Shown here: positions 45,177-53,328 of the stretch, in pieces
Layout of the letters: each line of letters begins with the position of its first letter
Position numbering within the stretch: position 1 is the stretch's first letter
Assembly: GCA_051650105.1 (NCBI GenBank)
Contig: JBOFIJ010000016.1
Location: forward strand, 1 to 64,000
Source: CAMWXW01 sp051650105
GTDB lineage: Bacteria > Desulfobacterota > Desulfovibrionia > Desulfovibrionales > Desulfovibrionaceae
Length of the DNA stretch: 64,000 nt
Direction: 5' to 3'
Position numbers and translations under genes: made by a program
The notes under the pieces: model-generated
What the model saw: only the letters and a program-made list of their open reading frames with translations
The model's database searches: none
What the model was told of the DNA's origin: nothing

Positions 45177-46186
45177 TGTCCATATTGCATCTTCCAAAAG
45201 TTTCGTTTAAACAAGTACAAGATATGAACTCCTTTTTTAAAGGAGCTGCTTGTGCCGTTGTTACTGTTGCTGAAGAGGAATACCTTGTTGTCTTTGAAAC
45301 AGAACAAGGAATTACGAGGTGGTGGGGAACTATTATTGCTCAGATTGGTGAGGACGAAGTCTATATTTTTTTAGATACTCCACCGCCATTAGAGAGTGTA
45401 TTACCTGGAGTATGGCCAGAAGAAAGTGTTATTTTACCAGAAAGTGTTGTTCTTATTGCTCTTAATACTATTTTGGAGAATGCATTAGATGCATTTAGTG
45501 TTGTGCTTGGAAAGCCAATAGTGCTTAAGAATATCTTATTAACTCCTAAAAAAGAACAAAATATTGAGGATGTTTTATATTTCTCTTTTATACACGCGGC
45601 TTCTTCTAAAAGAATTATGTGTGCCATTAATTTTGCAGAGGGCCCTATTCCATCTGTCTTTCTTGCTCAGCTTGCTACATTATTTCATGAAGCAGCTCCT
45701 CTTGCACAGGATGCCAGCATGCTTCCTGTTCCATATATTCTTGAAGTTGGCTATACTGTTATGAAGCAGAGCCTTTTTATTAACATTGAAGTTGATGATA
45801 TTATTGTATTTGACGAATTTTATCCTTCTGGGTCTTTTGTTAAACTTCGGTCTCCAGATGGTACTATCTTAAAGGGACAATGGAGTGAGAATTCAATTAC
45901 TATTGTAGGTATGGAAGAAAATATGAATGAAAATGATGTGCAAATAAATACAGGTATGATAGAAAATATTCCTGTACGTATTGTTATGGAAATTGGAGAT
46001 GTCTTGTTACCTATACATGAAGTAAGGAGCATACAAAATGGCTATGTTTTTACCACAAATAAAACTGTAGCATCACCTGTTAGTTTAAAAATACATGGAA
46101 AAGAAGTTGGCAGTGGAGAATTAATTAATATAGAAGGCACTATAGGTGTTCGAGTAACAGATATTCATATTCCTACAATGAAATAA
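45176..46186 (+). CDS. sctQ: Injectisome sorting-platform ring protein SctQ
   Basis: 336 residues. The C-terminal SpoA domain is clear: NIPVRIVMEIGDVLLPIHEVRSI then ASPVSLKIHGKEVGSGELINI (about 262-330), homologous to FliN. A less conserved SpoA1 precedes it (ILEVGYTVMKQSLFINI). The N-terminal half is divergent, as usual. It overlaps the sctP stop codon by one base. Some SctQ genes have an internal start that makes a short SpoA2 protein; an ATG near 45923 is a candidate but has no strong ribosome binding site. Confidence 0.9.
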   Translation: MSILHLPKVSFKQVQDMNSFFKGAACAVVTVAEEEYLVVFETEQGITRWWGTIIAQIGEDEVYIFLDTPPPLESVLPGVWPEESVILPESVVLIALNTILENALDAFSVVLGKPIVLKNILLTPKKEQNIEDVLYFSFIHAASSKRIMCAINFAEGPIPSVFLAQLATLFHEAAPLAQDASMLPVPYILEVGYTVMKQSLFINIEVDDIIVFDEFYPSGSFVKLRSPDGTILKGQWSENSITIVGMEENMNENDVQINTGMIENIPVRIVMEIGDVLLPIHEVRSIQNGYVFTTNKTVASPVSLKIHGKEVGSGELINIEGTIGVRVTDIHIPTMK

Positions 46187-46196
46187 GTATATTGTT

Positions 46197-47111
46197 ATGA
46201 GAACAACATATTGCTCTATTTTGGATAATACTTCAATAAGTCATTTTTTTGCTATGAGAGAAAGTATCTTTTCTTTTGATAAAGAAGCTATTTTCTATGT
46301 ACTATGTCTTTGTTCTACTAGCTATACTATTATTGAAAACATGGAACTTCATAATGTATATATAATTCATATTACTGAGCTAGAAGAAAGAGATAAAAGC
46401 CTTTCTCTTATTTATGAATTTCTTGCTCCTCAGGTATATTCTTCTCTGTTACACGCAAGTTTATTAGAATATCTCTTATTTTTCAATCCTCTTATCCAAA
46501 AAATAGTATATATTTCTTCATATTGTTTTTGTTTGTATGATGTTAATAGCAATATCCAAGAGGATGATTTTTCTTGTTTTTATAATAATATTGGAGATCC
46601 TTCTCCTCTATGTATCGTTGTATATGCTTCTGATAGAGGGAAAGAAATTGTGAATCAATATAAGAAAGAATGTTATGCCTTGGCAAAAAATACTCGAGCC
46701 ATTTATGAAAATGTGTCAGAAGCACTAAAAATTATTATTCAGAAATATTCTCTACAGAATTCCTCTTACTGTATTCTTAGTGAGGCGAAGATGGAGGAGA
46801 TACATTATAAAAATAATGCATTATGTCTTGGTGATTCTATAATTCTTTTTCTTTATACAAAAGAAATTATTCCACTTTCAAAAAGAATATATAGTTCGTT
46901 ATATCCTTTTACGGTAAAAAATAGATATGTACTTATGAAATATGCTATAAAAGATTTTTTACGTTGTTTAGACGAAGCTTCTTATAGAGTACGTATTTTT
47001 TCTCCAATAAAAAGAAAGAAAAATTGGAAGAATATTATTGGGGGATTACTCGCGTACAGCAGATCAAGAAGGATTCTTAGAAGAAAAGAATATTACTTTT
47101 TTTTGTTCTAG
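46197..47111 (+). CDS. Hypothetical gene after sctQ, probably frameshifted at its 3' end
   Basis: 304 residues as read. I do not recognise a family. The protein is rich in Tyr, Ile and Leu, with no signal peptide. It follows sctQ after 10 nt without its own ribosome binding site, so it is likely part of the injectisome operon. At about codon 281 the frame passes a run of five G (47040-47044) and then becomes strongly basic (SRSRRILRRKEYYFF) before stopping. With four G the frame would read on as GDYSRTADQEGFLEEKN and continue to 47268, a more natural composition. It is probably a broken or phase-variable gene of about 357 codons. Confidence 0.7.
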   Translation: MRTTYCSILDNTSISHFFAMRESIFSFDKEAIFYVLCLCSTSYTIIENMELHNVYIIHITELEERDKSLSLIYEFLAPQVYSSLLHASLLEYLLFFNPLIQKIVYISSYCFCLYDVNSNIQEDDFSCFYNNIGDPSPLCIVVYASDRGKEIVNQYKKECYALAKNTRAIYENVSEALKIIIQKYSLQNSSYCILSEAKMEEIHYKNNALCLGDSIILFLYTKEIIPLSKRIYSSLYPFTVKNRYVLMKYAIKDFLRCLDEASYRVRIFSPIKRKKNWKNIIGGLLAYSRSRRILRRKEYYFFLF

Positions 47112-47268
47112 GACAAGAATAGAGTATCGTTTTCTAAATGGCATTATGAGGGATATTTTTCTTCCTATATCTTATATTTTTATAAGAAGTGATATACGAA
47201 AATGTAATAATACAATTTTTAAAGAGAGTATAGAGAAAGAGATATATTATAAAAGAGCTGGTTTTTAG
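47038..47268 (+). pseudogene. 3' portion of the post-sctQ gene in the shifted frame
   Basis: An open frame of about 76 codons in the +1 frame overlapping the end of the 46197 gene. Composition (acidic and polar near DYSRTADQEGFLEEKN, mixed later) suggests true coding sequence separated from its 5' part by one extra G. No ribosome binding site of its own. Confidence 0.5.
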
Positions 47269-47352
47269 ATATATCTTATATGCGAGAAAACCGTGGTATG
47301 GAAGTATATTATATAAAAGAAGCAAAATAACAGCACAGGTATGCACAAAGAA

Positions 47353-47388
47353 CATTGCCCTGTAAAAAGTATATTTTACAAGGCGATG
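47353..47388 (-). terminator. Hairpin at the 3' end of the CobS-like gene, possible terminator
   Basis: CATTGCC-C-TGTAAAA, loop AGTATA, then TTTTACA-A-GGCGATG gives a 14-bp interrupted stem with one G-T pair. On the minus strand a weak T-rich tail (TTCTTTGTG) follows. The stop codon of the CobS-like gene lies within the stem. Confidence 0.45.
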
Positions 47389-48095
47389 AGGAGAAAGATA
47401 AGGATTTCAGTGAGAAGAATGTGTATGTTGCGAAGGTTATTTTTCAATATGGGATGTTGCTTAATGAGTAGTATGATGTATGCAAAAGAGATAAAAAAAG
47501 CAAGAATCATAAGTAGAATATACTTCATGGGAAGTATGTAATATGCCAACACAAAGATGATTATTACTATAAAACTTGTATCAATATAGCGATATGTATA
47601 TTTTTTGGGTAATGCATAATTTTTTTCTAAAAAATGATTAACAATGGCTGAAGTTCCTTTGCTAAAAATAGGAGTGAAGAAGATTACGTCAATAAGGCCA
47701 TATTTTAGCATTTGCATGAGGCCACCTATATAAAAAAGTACAGCAAAAAGTGGTATTAAGAAGGGAAATGCTTTGGGATTTCTCTTCCGCTCTGCTTTAC
47801 ATTCATTACGCAATTGGACAGTTTCTAAAAGTTCTTGCCATGCAGAAGCTTTAGATATATAGCTATTAATGGCCATATAACTAAGTGCTAAGAGAAAGAG
47901 ATGGTCGGAAGAAAAAAGGTAGGGTGAAAAAAATATTTTGTATAAAAGGATAGGAATAAGAGAATACACACTAACTACTAGCCCTATAAAAGGATAATAA
48001 AACGTCCGCTCTTCCACAGAGTGTGTTGACACTACAGATTTTTTTGTGAAAAAGGGTATACTTTCTATACAGGAGTGCAAAAAAGATTTTATCAT
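47376..48095 (-). CDS. CobS-like membrane protein lacking the acidic catalytic motif
   Basis: 239 residues with about six membrane helices. The N-terminal TFYYPFIGLVVSVYS corresponds to the FPLVGxxxG segment of cobalamin synthase CobS; VIFFTPIFSKGTSAIVNHF to its APxLGRWA segment. The HxDGxADxxDG motif that binds Mg and the substrate is absent, replaced by SKASAWQELLETVQLR. So it is unlikely to make cobalamin phosphate. The ATG lies next to the dus stop codon. The family assignment is by eye only and moderately certain. Confidence 0.55.
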   Translation of the reverse strand: MIKSFLHSCIESIPFFTKKSVVSTHSVEERTFYYPFIGLVVSVYSLIPILLYKIFFSPYLFSSDHLFLLALSYMAINSYISKASAWQELLETVQLRNECKAERKRNPKAFPFLIPLFAVLFYIGGLMQMLKYGLIDVIFFTPIFSKGTSAIVNHFLEKNYALPKKYTYRYIDTSFIVIIIFVLAYYILPMKYILLMILAFFISFAYIILLIKQHPILKNNLRNIHILLTEILIFLLIAL

Positions 48096-49076
48096 TTATA
48101 TAGTGGCCTGAGAAGAGAAGTGATGCTCCATAAATGTATCTAATGCAGTGTATACATCCTTCCATTGTTTAGAAAGAATAAGTTGTTGATGTAAACTTTT
48201 AATATCACCATACCCTTTAATATATTTTGGAATAATACTGCGCATGCGAACCAATGCTTGTCTTTCAGGAGAATATTTTTTTATATATGAAATATGTTCA
48301 TATATGGTTTTATACATTGTCATTAAATCAATTTTCGTATAGGGTATATTTTGAATAAGGGCTGTATATTCTTCAAAAATATGTGGATTAGAAAGAGCTC
48401 CACGTGCAAACATCACTGTATTTGCTCCAGTTTGACGCACGCAACGAACAGCATCTTCTGCAGTAAAAAAATCACCACTTGCTATAACAGGTATTGTTAC
48501 AGTTGTAACCAGAGTTTTTGTTTTTTCCCAATTTGCTATTCCACTATAGCCTTGTTTAGCATAGCGAGGGTGTAGGCTTATCCACCCAGCTCCACATTGT
48601 TCTAAGAGTGTTGCAACTTCCAAGTAATTTTCTTCTCGTTCATTCCATCCAAGTCGTATTTTGAATCCTACATGTCCTTTTTTGGCAGAAGAACATATAG
48701 CCCTTGCTATTTTTTCTAGTGTTGTACTATCTCTCATTAAAGCAACACCAGAACCAGTTTTGCAAACCTTTGGGACAGAGCATCCGAGATTGAGATCAAA
48801 ATGTGTATAGCCAGCTTTTTGCAAATCTTCCATGGCATAAGAAAGTATTGTAGGAGATTCACCAAAAAGTTGCACGACTAAGGGCGAATCTTCTTTTTCT
48901 GTTTGAAGTAAATTTTGTGTTCCTTTACTTTCGTAGTGTAAGCCCTTTGCACTTACCATTTCAGTACACGCAACACGTGCTCCACGAGCTCGGCAGAGGA
49001 GGCGTAAAGATATATCCGAGTACCCAGCTAGCGGTGCTAACCAAGGGGATGTTTCTGAGAAAAAATGTTGTTCCAT
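48096..49076 (-). CDS. dus: tRNA-dihydrouridine synthase
   Basis: 326 residues. The FMN-binding TIM barrel shows WLAPLAGYSDISLRLLCR, VQLFGESP, the active-site Cys in NLGCSVPKVCKTGSGVALM, the VGFKIRLGW segment, HPRYAKQGYSG and IASGDFFTAEDA. It reduces uridines in the D-loop of tRNA. The subclass (A, B or C) cannot be decided, though DusB-like features dominate. Directly followed by the CobS-like gene. Confidence 0.94.
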   Translation of the reverse strand: MEQHFFSETSPWLAPLAGYSDISLRLLCRARGARVACTEMVSAKGLHYESKGTQNLLQTEKEDSPLVVQLFGESPTILSYAMEDLQKAGYTHFDLNLGCSVPKVCKTGSGVALMRDSTTLEKIARAICSSAKKGHVGFKIRLGWNEREENYLEVATLLEQCGAGWISLHPRYAKQGYSGIANWEKTKTLVTTVTIPVIASGDFFTAEDAVRCVRQTGANTVMFARGALSNPHIFEEYTALIQNIPYTKIDLMTMYKTIYEHISYIKKYSPERQALVRMRSIIPKYIKGYGDIKSLHQQLILSKQWKDVYTALDTFMEHHFSSQATI

Positions 49077-49157
49077 AGGTTATGTAGATACTATTCACTG
49101 TGTAAAAAATTAATAATTTCATTTAAGAAAAGAATAACGATATCCTTTTCATGCGTT

Positions 49158-49322
49158 TTAATGATGATCTTTCTCATTTTTTACATTTTGGTATGTTCGT
49201 ACTATTGCCATTACGGCCATCCATGTAAAATAGATAAAAATGAGAGGTACAATAACAAATGCTCCTGCTGAAGCATGCATTGCGTTGGAAAATAATGTAG
49301 TTATCATTTCTGTAAAAGGCAT
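49158..49322 (-). CDS. Small membrane protein, 54 residues
   Basis: A reading frame of 54 codons from ATG 49322, with AAGGAG five bases upstream. Sequence begins MPFTEMITTLFSNAM; one long hydrophobic helix (AFVIVPLIFIYFTWMAVMAIV) spans residues about 21-41, and a charged C-terminus ends in KNEKDHH. No family recognised. Strong ribosome binding site, one membrane helix and a positively charged end make it a credible gene. It diverges from the rlmD-like gene; only about 60 bp separate the starts. Confidence 0.7.
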   Translation of the reverse strand: MPFTEMITTLFSNAMHASAGAFVIVPLIFIYFTWMAVMAIVRTYQNVKNEKDHH

Positions 49323-49370
49323 AAGGACTCCTTTTGAAAAAATAAAGATGTATTTTTATTTATTCTGGCA

Positions 49371-49376
49371 TATACT
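49371..49376 (+). promoter_or_regulatory. Possible -10 box of the rlmD-like gene
   Basis: TATACT seven bases before the ATG at 49384, with no ribosome binding site between. No convincing -35 box at normal distance. Same arrangement as ruvC and atpZ. Confidence 0.35.
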
Positions 49377-49383
49377 CCGTATT

Positions 49384-50715
49384 ATGTCTAGTAAAATTCT
49401 TATAATATCTGCACTTTCTTCTCAAGGAGAGGGAATTGCAAAAGATAATTCAAAAATTTATTTTGTTCGTGGAGCATTACCTGGACAAAAGGTTCTTGCA
49501 AAAATAGTGCAAGAAAAAAAGCAATATACTGTTGCGGAGACAGAGCATATTCTTGAAGATATACGAGGTGTTAGAGAGTATATTTGTCCTCATCAAGAAT
49601 GTGGAGGTTGTCCTTTGCAAGGCATATCATTGGAAGAAGAAGAGCAATATAAAAAGAATCGTATTCTCTCCGATTTTAAAAAGATTGCAAAGATTTCAGA
49701 GATTGATTTAGAAATTGTTTCTTTATCAACTATTCAATACAGAAATAAAATGGAATTTGCATTTGGCTATGATGAAAAGGGAGAAAAATCTATCGGCCTA
49801 TATAAAGCAAAAAGTAATACCGTGGTATCTGTTACACAGTGTGCTCTTGTTCCATCTGTGTATATGCAAATACTCTCTCTTGTGCGGGAGCATTTACAGA
49901 AATCTTCCTTTTCTGTATGGCGCAATAAAAAAGGGTTTTGGCGATATATCGTCATACGACATTCTCTATTGCATAACAAGTACATGGTTCACTGTATAAC
50001 TGGAAGAAGTTTTCCTTCTGCAAATGAAGAGATAAAAAAATTAGCTAGTGCGATAACAGAGCTTCCTGGGCTTTCTTTTATTCATTCTGAAAGAAAAAGT
50101 ACATACAATGTTGCCTTTGGAGAGAAGGTTCTTTTTCAAATGGGAGAAAATTATTTAGAGGAATCTTTATATGTGAATGGAAAGCAGTCCTTTTTTTGCT
50201 ACGGAGTGAATGATTTTTTTCAAATAAATACAGAAATGGCTTCATTACTCTTCCAAGAAGTTGTTTTATCCATTCCATTTGGAAGTCGTTTATTAGATTT
50301 ATGTTGCGGAGTAGGAAGCATTGGACTTTCTTGTTCTTCTCAACTTACAGAGCTGTATGGTATTGAGAATATGAAATCGTCTCTTTATTTTGCTAAGTAT
50401 AATGCGCAGAAAAATGTAGCTATAAAGACCAAATATACTGCTAAGGATATAAAAGATATCACGTATGAAGAAAGTGTAGAGTATGATTGTGTTTGTGTTG
50501 ATCCACCAAGAGGTGGATCATGTAAGGAAACAATATCTGTGTTATGCAAAGCAAAAATTCCTATACTGATTTATATTTCTTGTAATCCTGCGACACTAGC
50601 AAGAGATATAGCATTGCTTAGCAAGATATATGAAATAAAAAGAGCCAAAGGGTTCAATATGTTCCGCTTTAGCCCTCATATAGAAGTAGTTATGGTTTGC
50701 ACAGCACGTAAATGA
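49384..50715 (+). CDS. rlmD: 23S rRNA/tRNA (uracil-5-)-methyltransferase RlmD/TrmA-type
   Basis: 443 residues from ATG 49384, chosen because the TRAM domain begins soon after (ISALSSQGEGIAKD) and a TATACT lies just upstream. An N-terminal iron-sulfur site follows with Cys-x4-Cys-x2-Cys (CPHQECGGC) and a further Cys in VTQCALVPS. The C-terminal methyltransferase domain has LLDLCCGVGSIGLSC, VDPPRGG and the catalytic Cys in YISCNPATLARD. It methylates U in rRNA (U1939 for RlmD); the exact target cannot be deduced. Confidence 0.9.
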   Translation: MSSKILIISALSSQGEGIAKDNSKIYFVRGALPGQKVLAKIVQEKKQYTVAETEHILEDIRGVREYICPHQECGGCPLQGISLEEEEQYKKNRILSDFKKIAKISEIDLEIVSLSTIQYRNKMEFAFGYDEKGEKSIGLYKAKSNTVVSVTQCALVPSVYMQILSLVREHLQKSSFSVWRNKKGFWRYIVIRHSLLHNKYMVHCITGRSFPSANEEIKKLASAITELPGLSFIHSERKSTYNVAFGEKVLFQMGENYLEESLYVNGKQSFFCYGVNDFFQINTEMASLLFQEVVLSIPFGSRLLDLCCGVGSIGLSCSSQLTELYGIENMKSSLYFAKYNAQKNVAIKTKYTAKDIKDITYEESVEYDCVCVDPPRGGSCKETISVLCKAKIPILIYISCNPATLARDIALLSKIYEIKRAKGFNMFRFSPHIEVVMVCTARK

Positions 50716-50733
50716 GTCTTCGTTACAAGAGTA

Positions 50734-51255
50734 CTACGGGGTTACTTCCTCTTCAATAACTATTTCCTCTGCGGGAGCTGTTTTCGTATTATCTTTTGCT
50801 TCTGGTGTTATTATGAAAAGTGCTTCTATATCGGTAGGTTCCATCTTAATAGCGTCAAATTCCTTCAAGATACCATCTGTAATATCTATGGAAGAGGAGT
50901 GCTCATAAACAGTTTCTTTAAGAAGTGTTAGTGTTATATTATTCTTTGCAACATATTGCTTAAGAATTTCATTTAGTTTCGTATCAAGATGTTTGTCAAG
51001 AATTTCTAAACGTCTTGTAAATTCTTCCTGTTTTTCTTTTAATGTTTCAGTGAGAAGTTTTTCGTCTGTCATTTTCTCTGTATCACTTTTATATTGTTCT
51101 TGTAGATTATTTAGATATTTACTTGCATTTTGTATTGTTTTGCTTGTCTCAATAATTTTTTTGTAATCTAACACTGCTATTTTTTCCCGTGAACAAGCGA
51201 GTGTTGTAGAAAATAATAATAAAAGTGCAAACAAGGAAACATAACTCCGTCTCAT
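50734..51255 (-). CDS. Skp/OmpH-like lipoprotein
   Basis: 173 residues. Signal peptide with lipobox TLAC (Cys21). Then IAVLDYKKIIETSKTIQN, which matches the start of Skp/OmpH proteins, followed by a long coiled coil to about residue 105 and a second helical strand. The C-terminal tail is acidic (EEIVIEEEVTP). Classical Skp is soluble in the periplasm and carries outer-membrane proteins; here the protein would be lipid-anchored. A GGAGAG precedes the ATG. Alternative: an unrelated coiled-coil lipoprotein. Confidence 0.75.
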   Translation of the reverse strand: MRRSYVSLFALLLLFSTTLACSREKIAVLDYKKIIETSKTIQNASKYLNNLQEQYKSDTEKMTDEKLLTETLKEKQEEFTRRLEILDKHLDTKLNEILKQYVAKNNITLTLLKETVYEHSSSIDITDGILKEFDAIKMEPTDIEALFIITPEAKDNTKTAPAEEIVIEEEVTP

Positions 51256-51624
51256 AAATGCTCTCCTTACAAGGATATTGGATCATATTCGAACTTGCGT
51301 AAGGATATAATAATTTTTGACAAAAGTCTAGCACAAAAAGAATAAAGACATAAATATGTGGAGTATAAAAGTGAATATTTTTTGATGAATGAATATTTTT
51401 TACGAGATATACGAATAAATGCTCACGGTATGTTCTATCTTTCGATTTGTTGTATTGTAATATAGTAGATTTTGTTTACGTTTTCTTGTAATGGAGTGGT
51501 ATAAAAGAGTTTTTATATAGTTCTTGCTATCTATTAAATGAAAAAAAAGAGTGTAGAAGTTGGAAATGATAAAACAGCAAAAAAGGGCATACAGCAGTAT
51601 TTTTCTGAAAATAGGGGAATTGTA
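51256..51624. other. Intergenic region, no supported gene
   Basis: About 370 bp of AT-rich sequence between two minus-strand genes. A plus-strand frame of 65 codons beginning at 51538 lacks a ribosome binding site and overlaps the 51625 gene. No terminator found. Confidence 0.5.
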
Positions 51625-51858
51625 TTAAGAAAAGAACATAAAGCCTACTCCACCAAATATGGCAAAGAGTGCTATAAATCGGAATATAAAGCGCCCAAGA
51701 TATGTGAACCAAAAAAGAACAATCCATACCATTAATGCTGGAATAAACCAAGATTCATTTTCTAATAGATTAAGAATGTCTAGGAAGATATAGCTTGTAT
51801 CATTATTCCACAATGTTTTTAGAAAATACATACCCTTTTCATATAATTCAAATAACAT
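51625..51858 (-). CDS. Small hypothetical membrane protein
   Basis: 77 residues from ATG 51858, with AGGGGA about nine bases upstream. Two hydrophobic helices near the C-terminus (ALMVWIVLFWFTYLGRF and ALFAIFGGVGFMFF). No family recognised. The ribosome binding site and the position in an otherwise empty region make it plausible, but AT-rich DNA easily yields hydrophobic frames. Confidence 0.45.
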   Translation of the reverse strand: MLFELYEKGMYFLKTLWNNDTSYIFLDILNLLENESWFIPALMVWIVLFWFTYLGRFIFRFIALFAIFGGVGFMFFS

Positions 51859-52043
51859 TATCGTTTTCCCCTATGAAATGTCTTATGCTTCTTTATTCGG
51901 CATAAAACATATTTGCAAGAGGTATTTTTTAAATAAATACCTATTATAAAGATCATACTACAATTTATTATGTAGAAGGTATTGAGGGTATGTAAAAAAT
52001 ATGCTATAATAAGCTTGGTAAATGTTGTGATACGAGGTGTTTT

Positions 52044-52505
52044 ATGAAGATAAATATGAATATTTTGCAAAGTAAGGAGAATGAGAAAAAAACGTCTCAT
52101 GACGTGCAAAAAGACTCCTCTTTTGAAGCTATTTTTCAAGAAAGATTTCTCAAAAATTCTCCAGAAGTTCACACCATTGCAAGCATTGATTTTGTGGACC
52201 CTCTTCTCATGCAGCGAACACATTCTTCAACCGATGTTATTGTTGATAAAAATCCAATGGACTCTTTGGAATCTGTGATCCTTTCTCTTGCAAAATATGC
52301 AGAAGATCTTTCTTTGGCAAAAAATAAGAGAATTAGTTTGGTTTCCTTACACGAGCATTTTGTGGGGATTGAAAATGAAATTATGGCAATAAAAGATAAA
52401 TATGATAGTGAATTACAAAAAGAACCTCTAAATGCATTATTGCATTCCATAGAGATGTTAATGCTTACAGAGAAATATAAAATAAATCGTGGGGATTATT
52501 TTTAA
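52044..52505 (+). CDS. Conserved-looking hypothetical protein
   Basis: 153 residues; GAGG seven bases before the ATG. Hydrophilic, without signal peptide or membrane helix. The N-terminal 45 residues are charged and probably unfolded; the C-terminal 90 are helical (LESVILSLAKYAEDLSLAK; VGIENEIMAIKDKYDSEL). No family recognised. It lies 91 nt before rpmH on the same strand but rpmH seems to have its own promoter. Confidence 0.75.
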   Translation: MKINMNILQSKENEKKTSHDVQKDSSFEAIFQERFLKNSPEVHTIASIDFVDPLLMQRTHSSTDVIVDKNPMDSLESVILSLAKYAEDLSLAKNKRISLVSLHEHFVGIENEIMAIKDKYDSELQKEPLNALLHSIEMLMLTEKYKINRGDYF

Positions 52506-52537
52506 GAGAGAGCTATTCTTTTTTTTGCATTTTTACC

Positions 52538-52566
52538 TTGACGAAAAAGATAAAATAATGTAGAAA
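52538..52566 (+). promoter_or_regulatory. Putative promoter of the rpmH operon
   Basis: TTGACG, 17 nt, TAGAAA, ending about 30 nt before the rpmH ATG. Confidence 0.5.
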
Positions 52567-52596
52567 TCGTTATCTCACATAAAAAGGACTGCTTTT

Positions 52597-52731
52597 ATGA
52601 AACGGACATATCAGCCAAGTACAATAAGAAGAAAGAGAACTCATGGTTTTCGTGCACGTATGGCAACAAGTTCTGGACAAGATATTCTGAGAAGAAGGAG
52701 AGCAAAAGGGCGAAAAAGATTAACAGTGTAG
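52597..52731 (+). CDS. rpmH: 50S ribosomal protein L34
   Basis: 44 residues, the standard size: MKRTYQPSTIRRKRTHGFR, then RMATSSGQDILRRRRAKGRKRLTV in outline. AAGGAC precedes the ATG. It heads the conserved cluster rpmH-rnpA-yidD-yidC-jag-mnmE. dnaA, which often precedes it near the replication origin, is absent, so there is no evidence that the origin is here. Confidence 0.98.
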   Translation: MKRTYQPSTIRRKRTHGFRARMATSSGQDILRRRRAKGRKRLTV

Positions 52732-52735
52732 TGTT

Positions 52736-53077
52736 ATGCTGTCTAAAAAGTATCGTATCCTGAAGCGACAAGAATTTCTTCATTGTTATACTTTCGGAAA
52801 AAAATATATTGCTAAGAATCTTATTTTCTTTATCCAAGAGGGGGATTTTGAAACTTGGAGAGTTGGAATTACTGCATCTAAGAAGATGGGTAATGCTGTT
52901 GTAAGGAATAGGTTTAAGCGGGTGGTGAGAGCAGCATTCTTTCTTTCTTCATCTGCTTTTAATAAAAATTTTGATTGTATTGTCGTTGCAAAAAAAAGCT
53001 ATGTATATAAACAAATGTCTTCTTGCACCGTTCAAGAGGATTTGCTACCTCTTTTTGAACGTTTAGGAATATTATGA
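52736..53077 (+). CDS. rnpA: Ribonuclease P protein component
   Basis: 113 residues. The RNR motif region VGITASKKMGNAVVRNRFKRVVRAAF is complete near residues 40-65. It binds the catalytic RNA of RNase P, which matures tRNA 5' ends. It begins four bases after rpmH stops, and its last codons overlap yidD by 4 nt. Confidence 0.96.
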   Translation: MLSKKYRILKRQEFLHCYTFGKKYIAKNLIFFIQEGDFETWRVGITASKKMGNAVVRNRFKRVVRAAFFLSSSAFNKNFDCIVVAKKSYVYKQMSSCTVQEDLLPLFERLGIL

Positions 53078-53319
53078 TTATTATTTCTCGGCTTCTTGTT
53101 TTATTTTCTTTGGGGCTCATCTATATATACCAATATTGTATTTCTCCTTTTCTTCCAAAGGTATGTAGATTTTACCCTACATGTTCCCATTATGCTGTGG
53201 GTTCCTTTTCACGATTTGGGTTTATAAAGGGCGTATTGCTCACTCTTCGTCGAATAAGTCGTTGTCATCCGTATTCTATAGGCGGGTATGATCCTGTCCC
53301 TGAGACTAATAAGGAATAG
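53074..53319 (+). CDS. yidD: Membrane protein insertion efficiency factor YidD
   Basis: 81 residues. Typical YidD with an N-terminal amphipathic segment and three conserved Cys (CRFYPTCSHYA and SRCHP), plus IGGYDPVP at the end. It assists YidC in membrane insertion. The ATG overlaps the rnpA stop (ATGA). Confidence 0.96.
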   Translation: MIIISRLLVLFSLGLIYIYQYCISPFLPKVCRFYPTCSHYAVGSFSRFGFIKGVLLTLRRISRCHPYSIGGYDPVPETNKE

Positions 53320-53328
53320 AGAGTTATT

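Noticed and set aside
51858..52223. Minus-strand open frame of 121 codons
   Set aside because: Antisense to the better supported gene at 52044, which has a good ribosome binding site and ordinary composition.
52538..52731. Replication origin near rpmH
   Set aside because: rpmH often neighbours dnaA and oriC, but I saw neither dnaA nor a cluster of DnaA boxes here.
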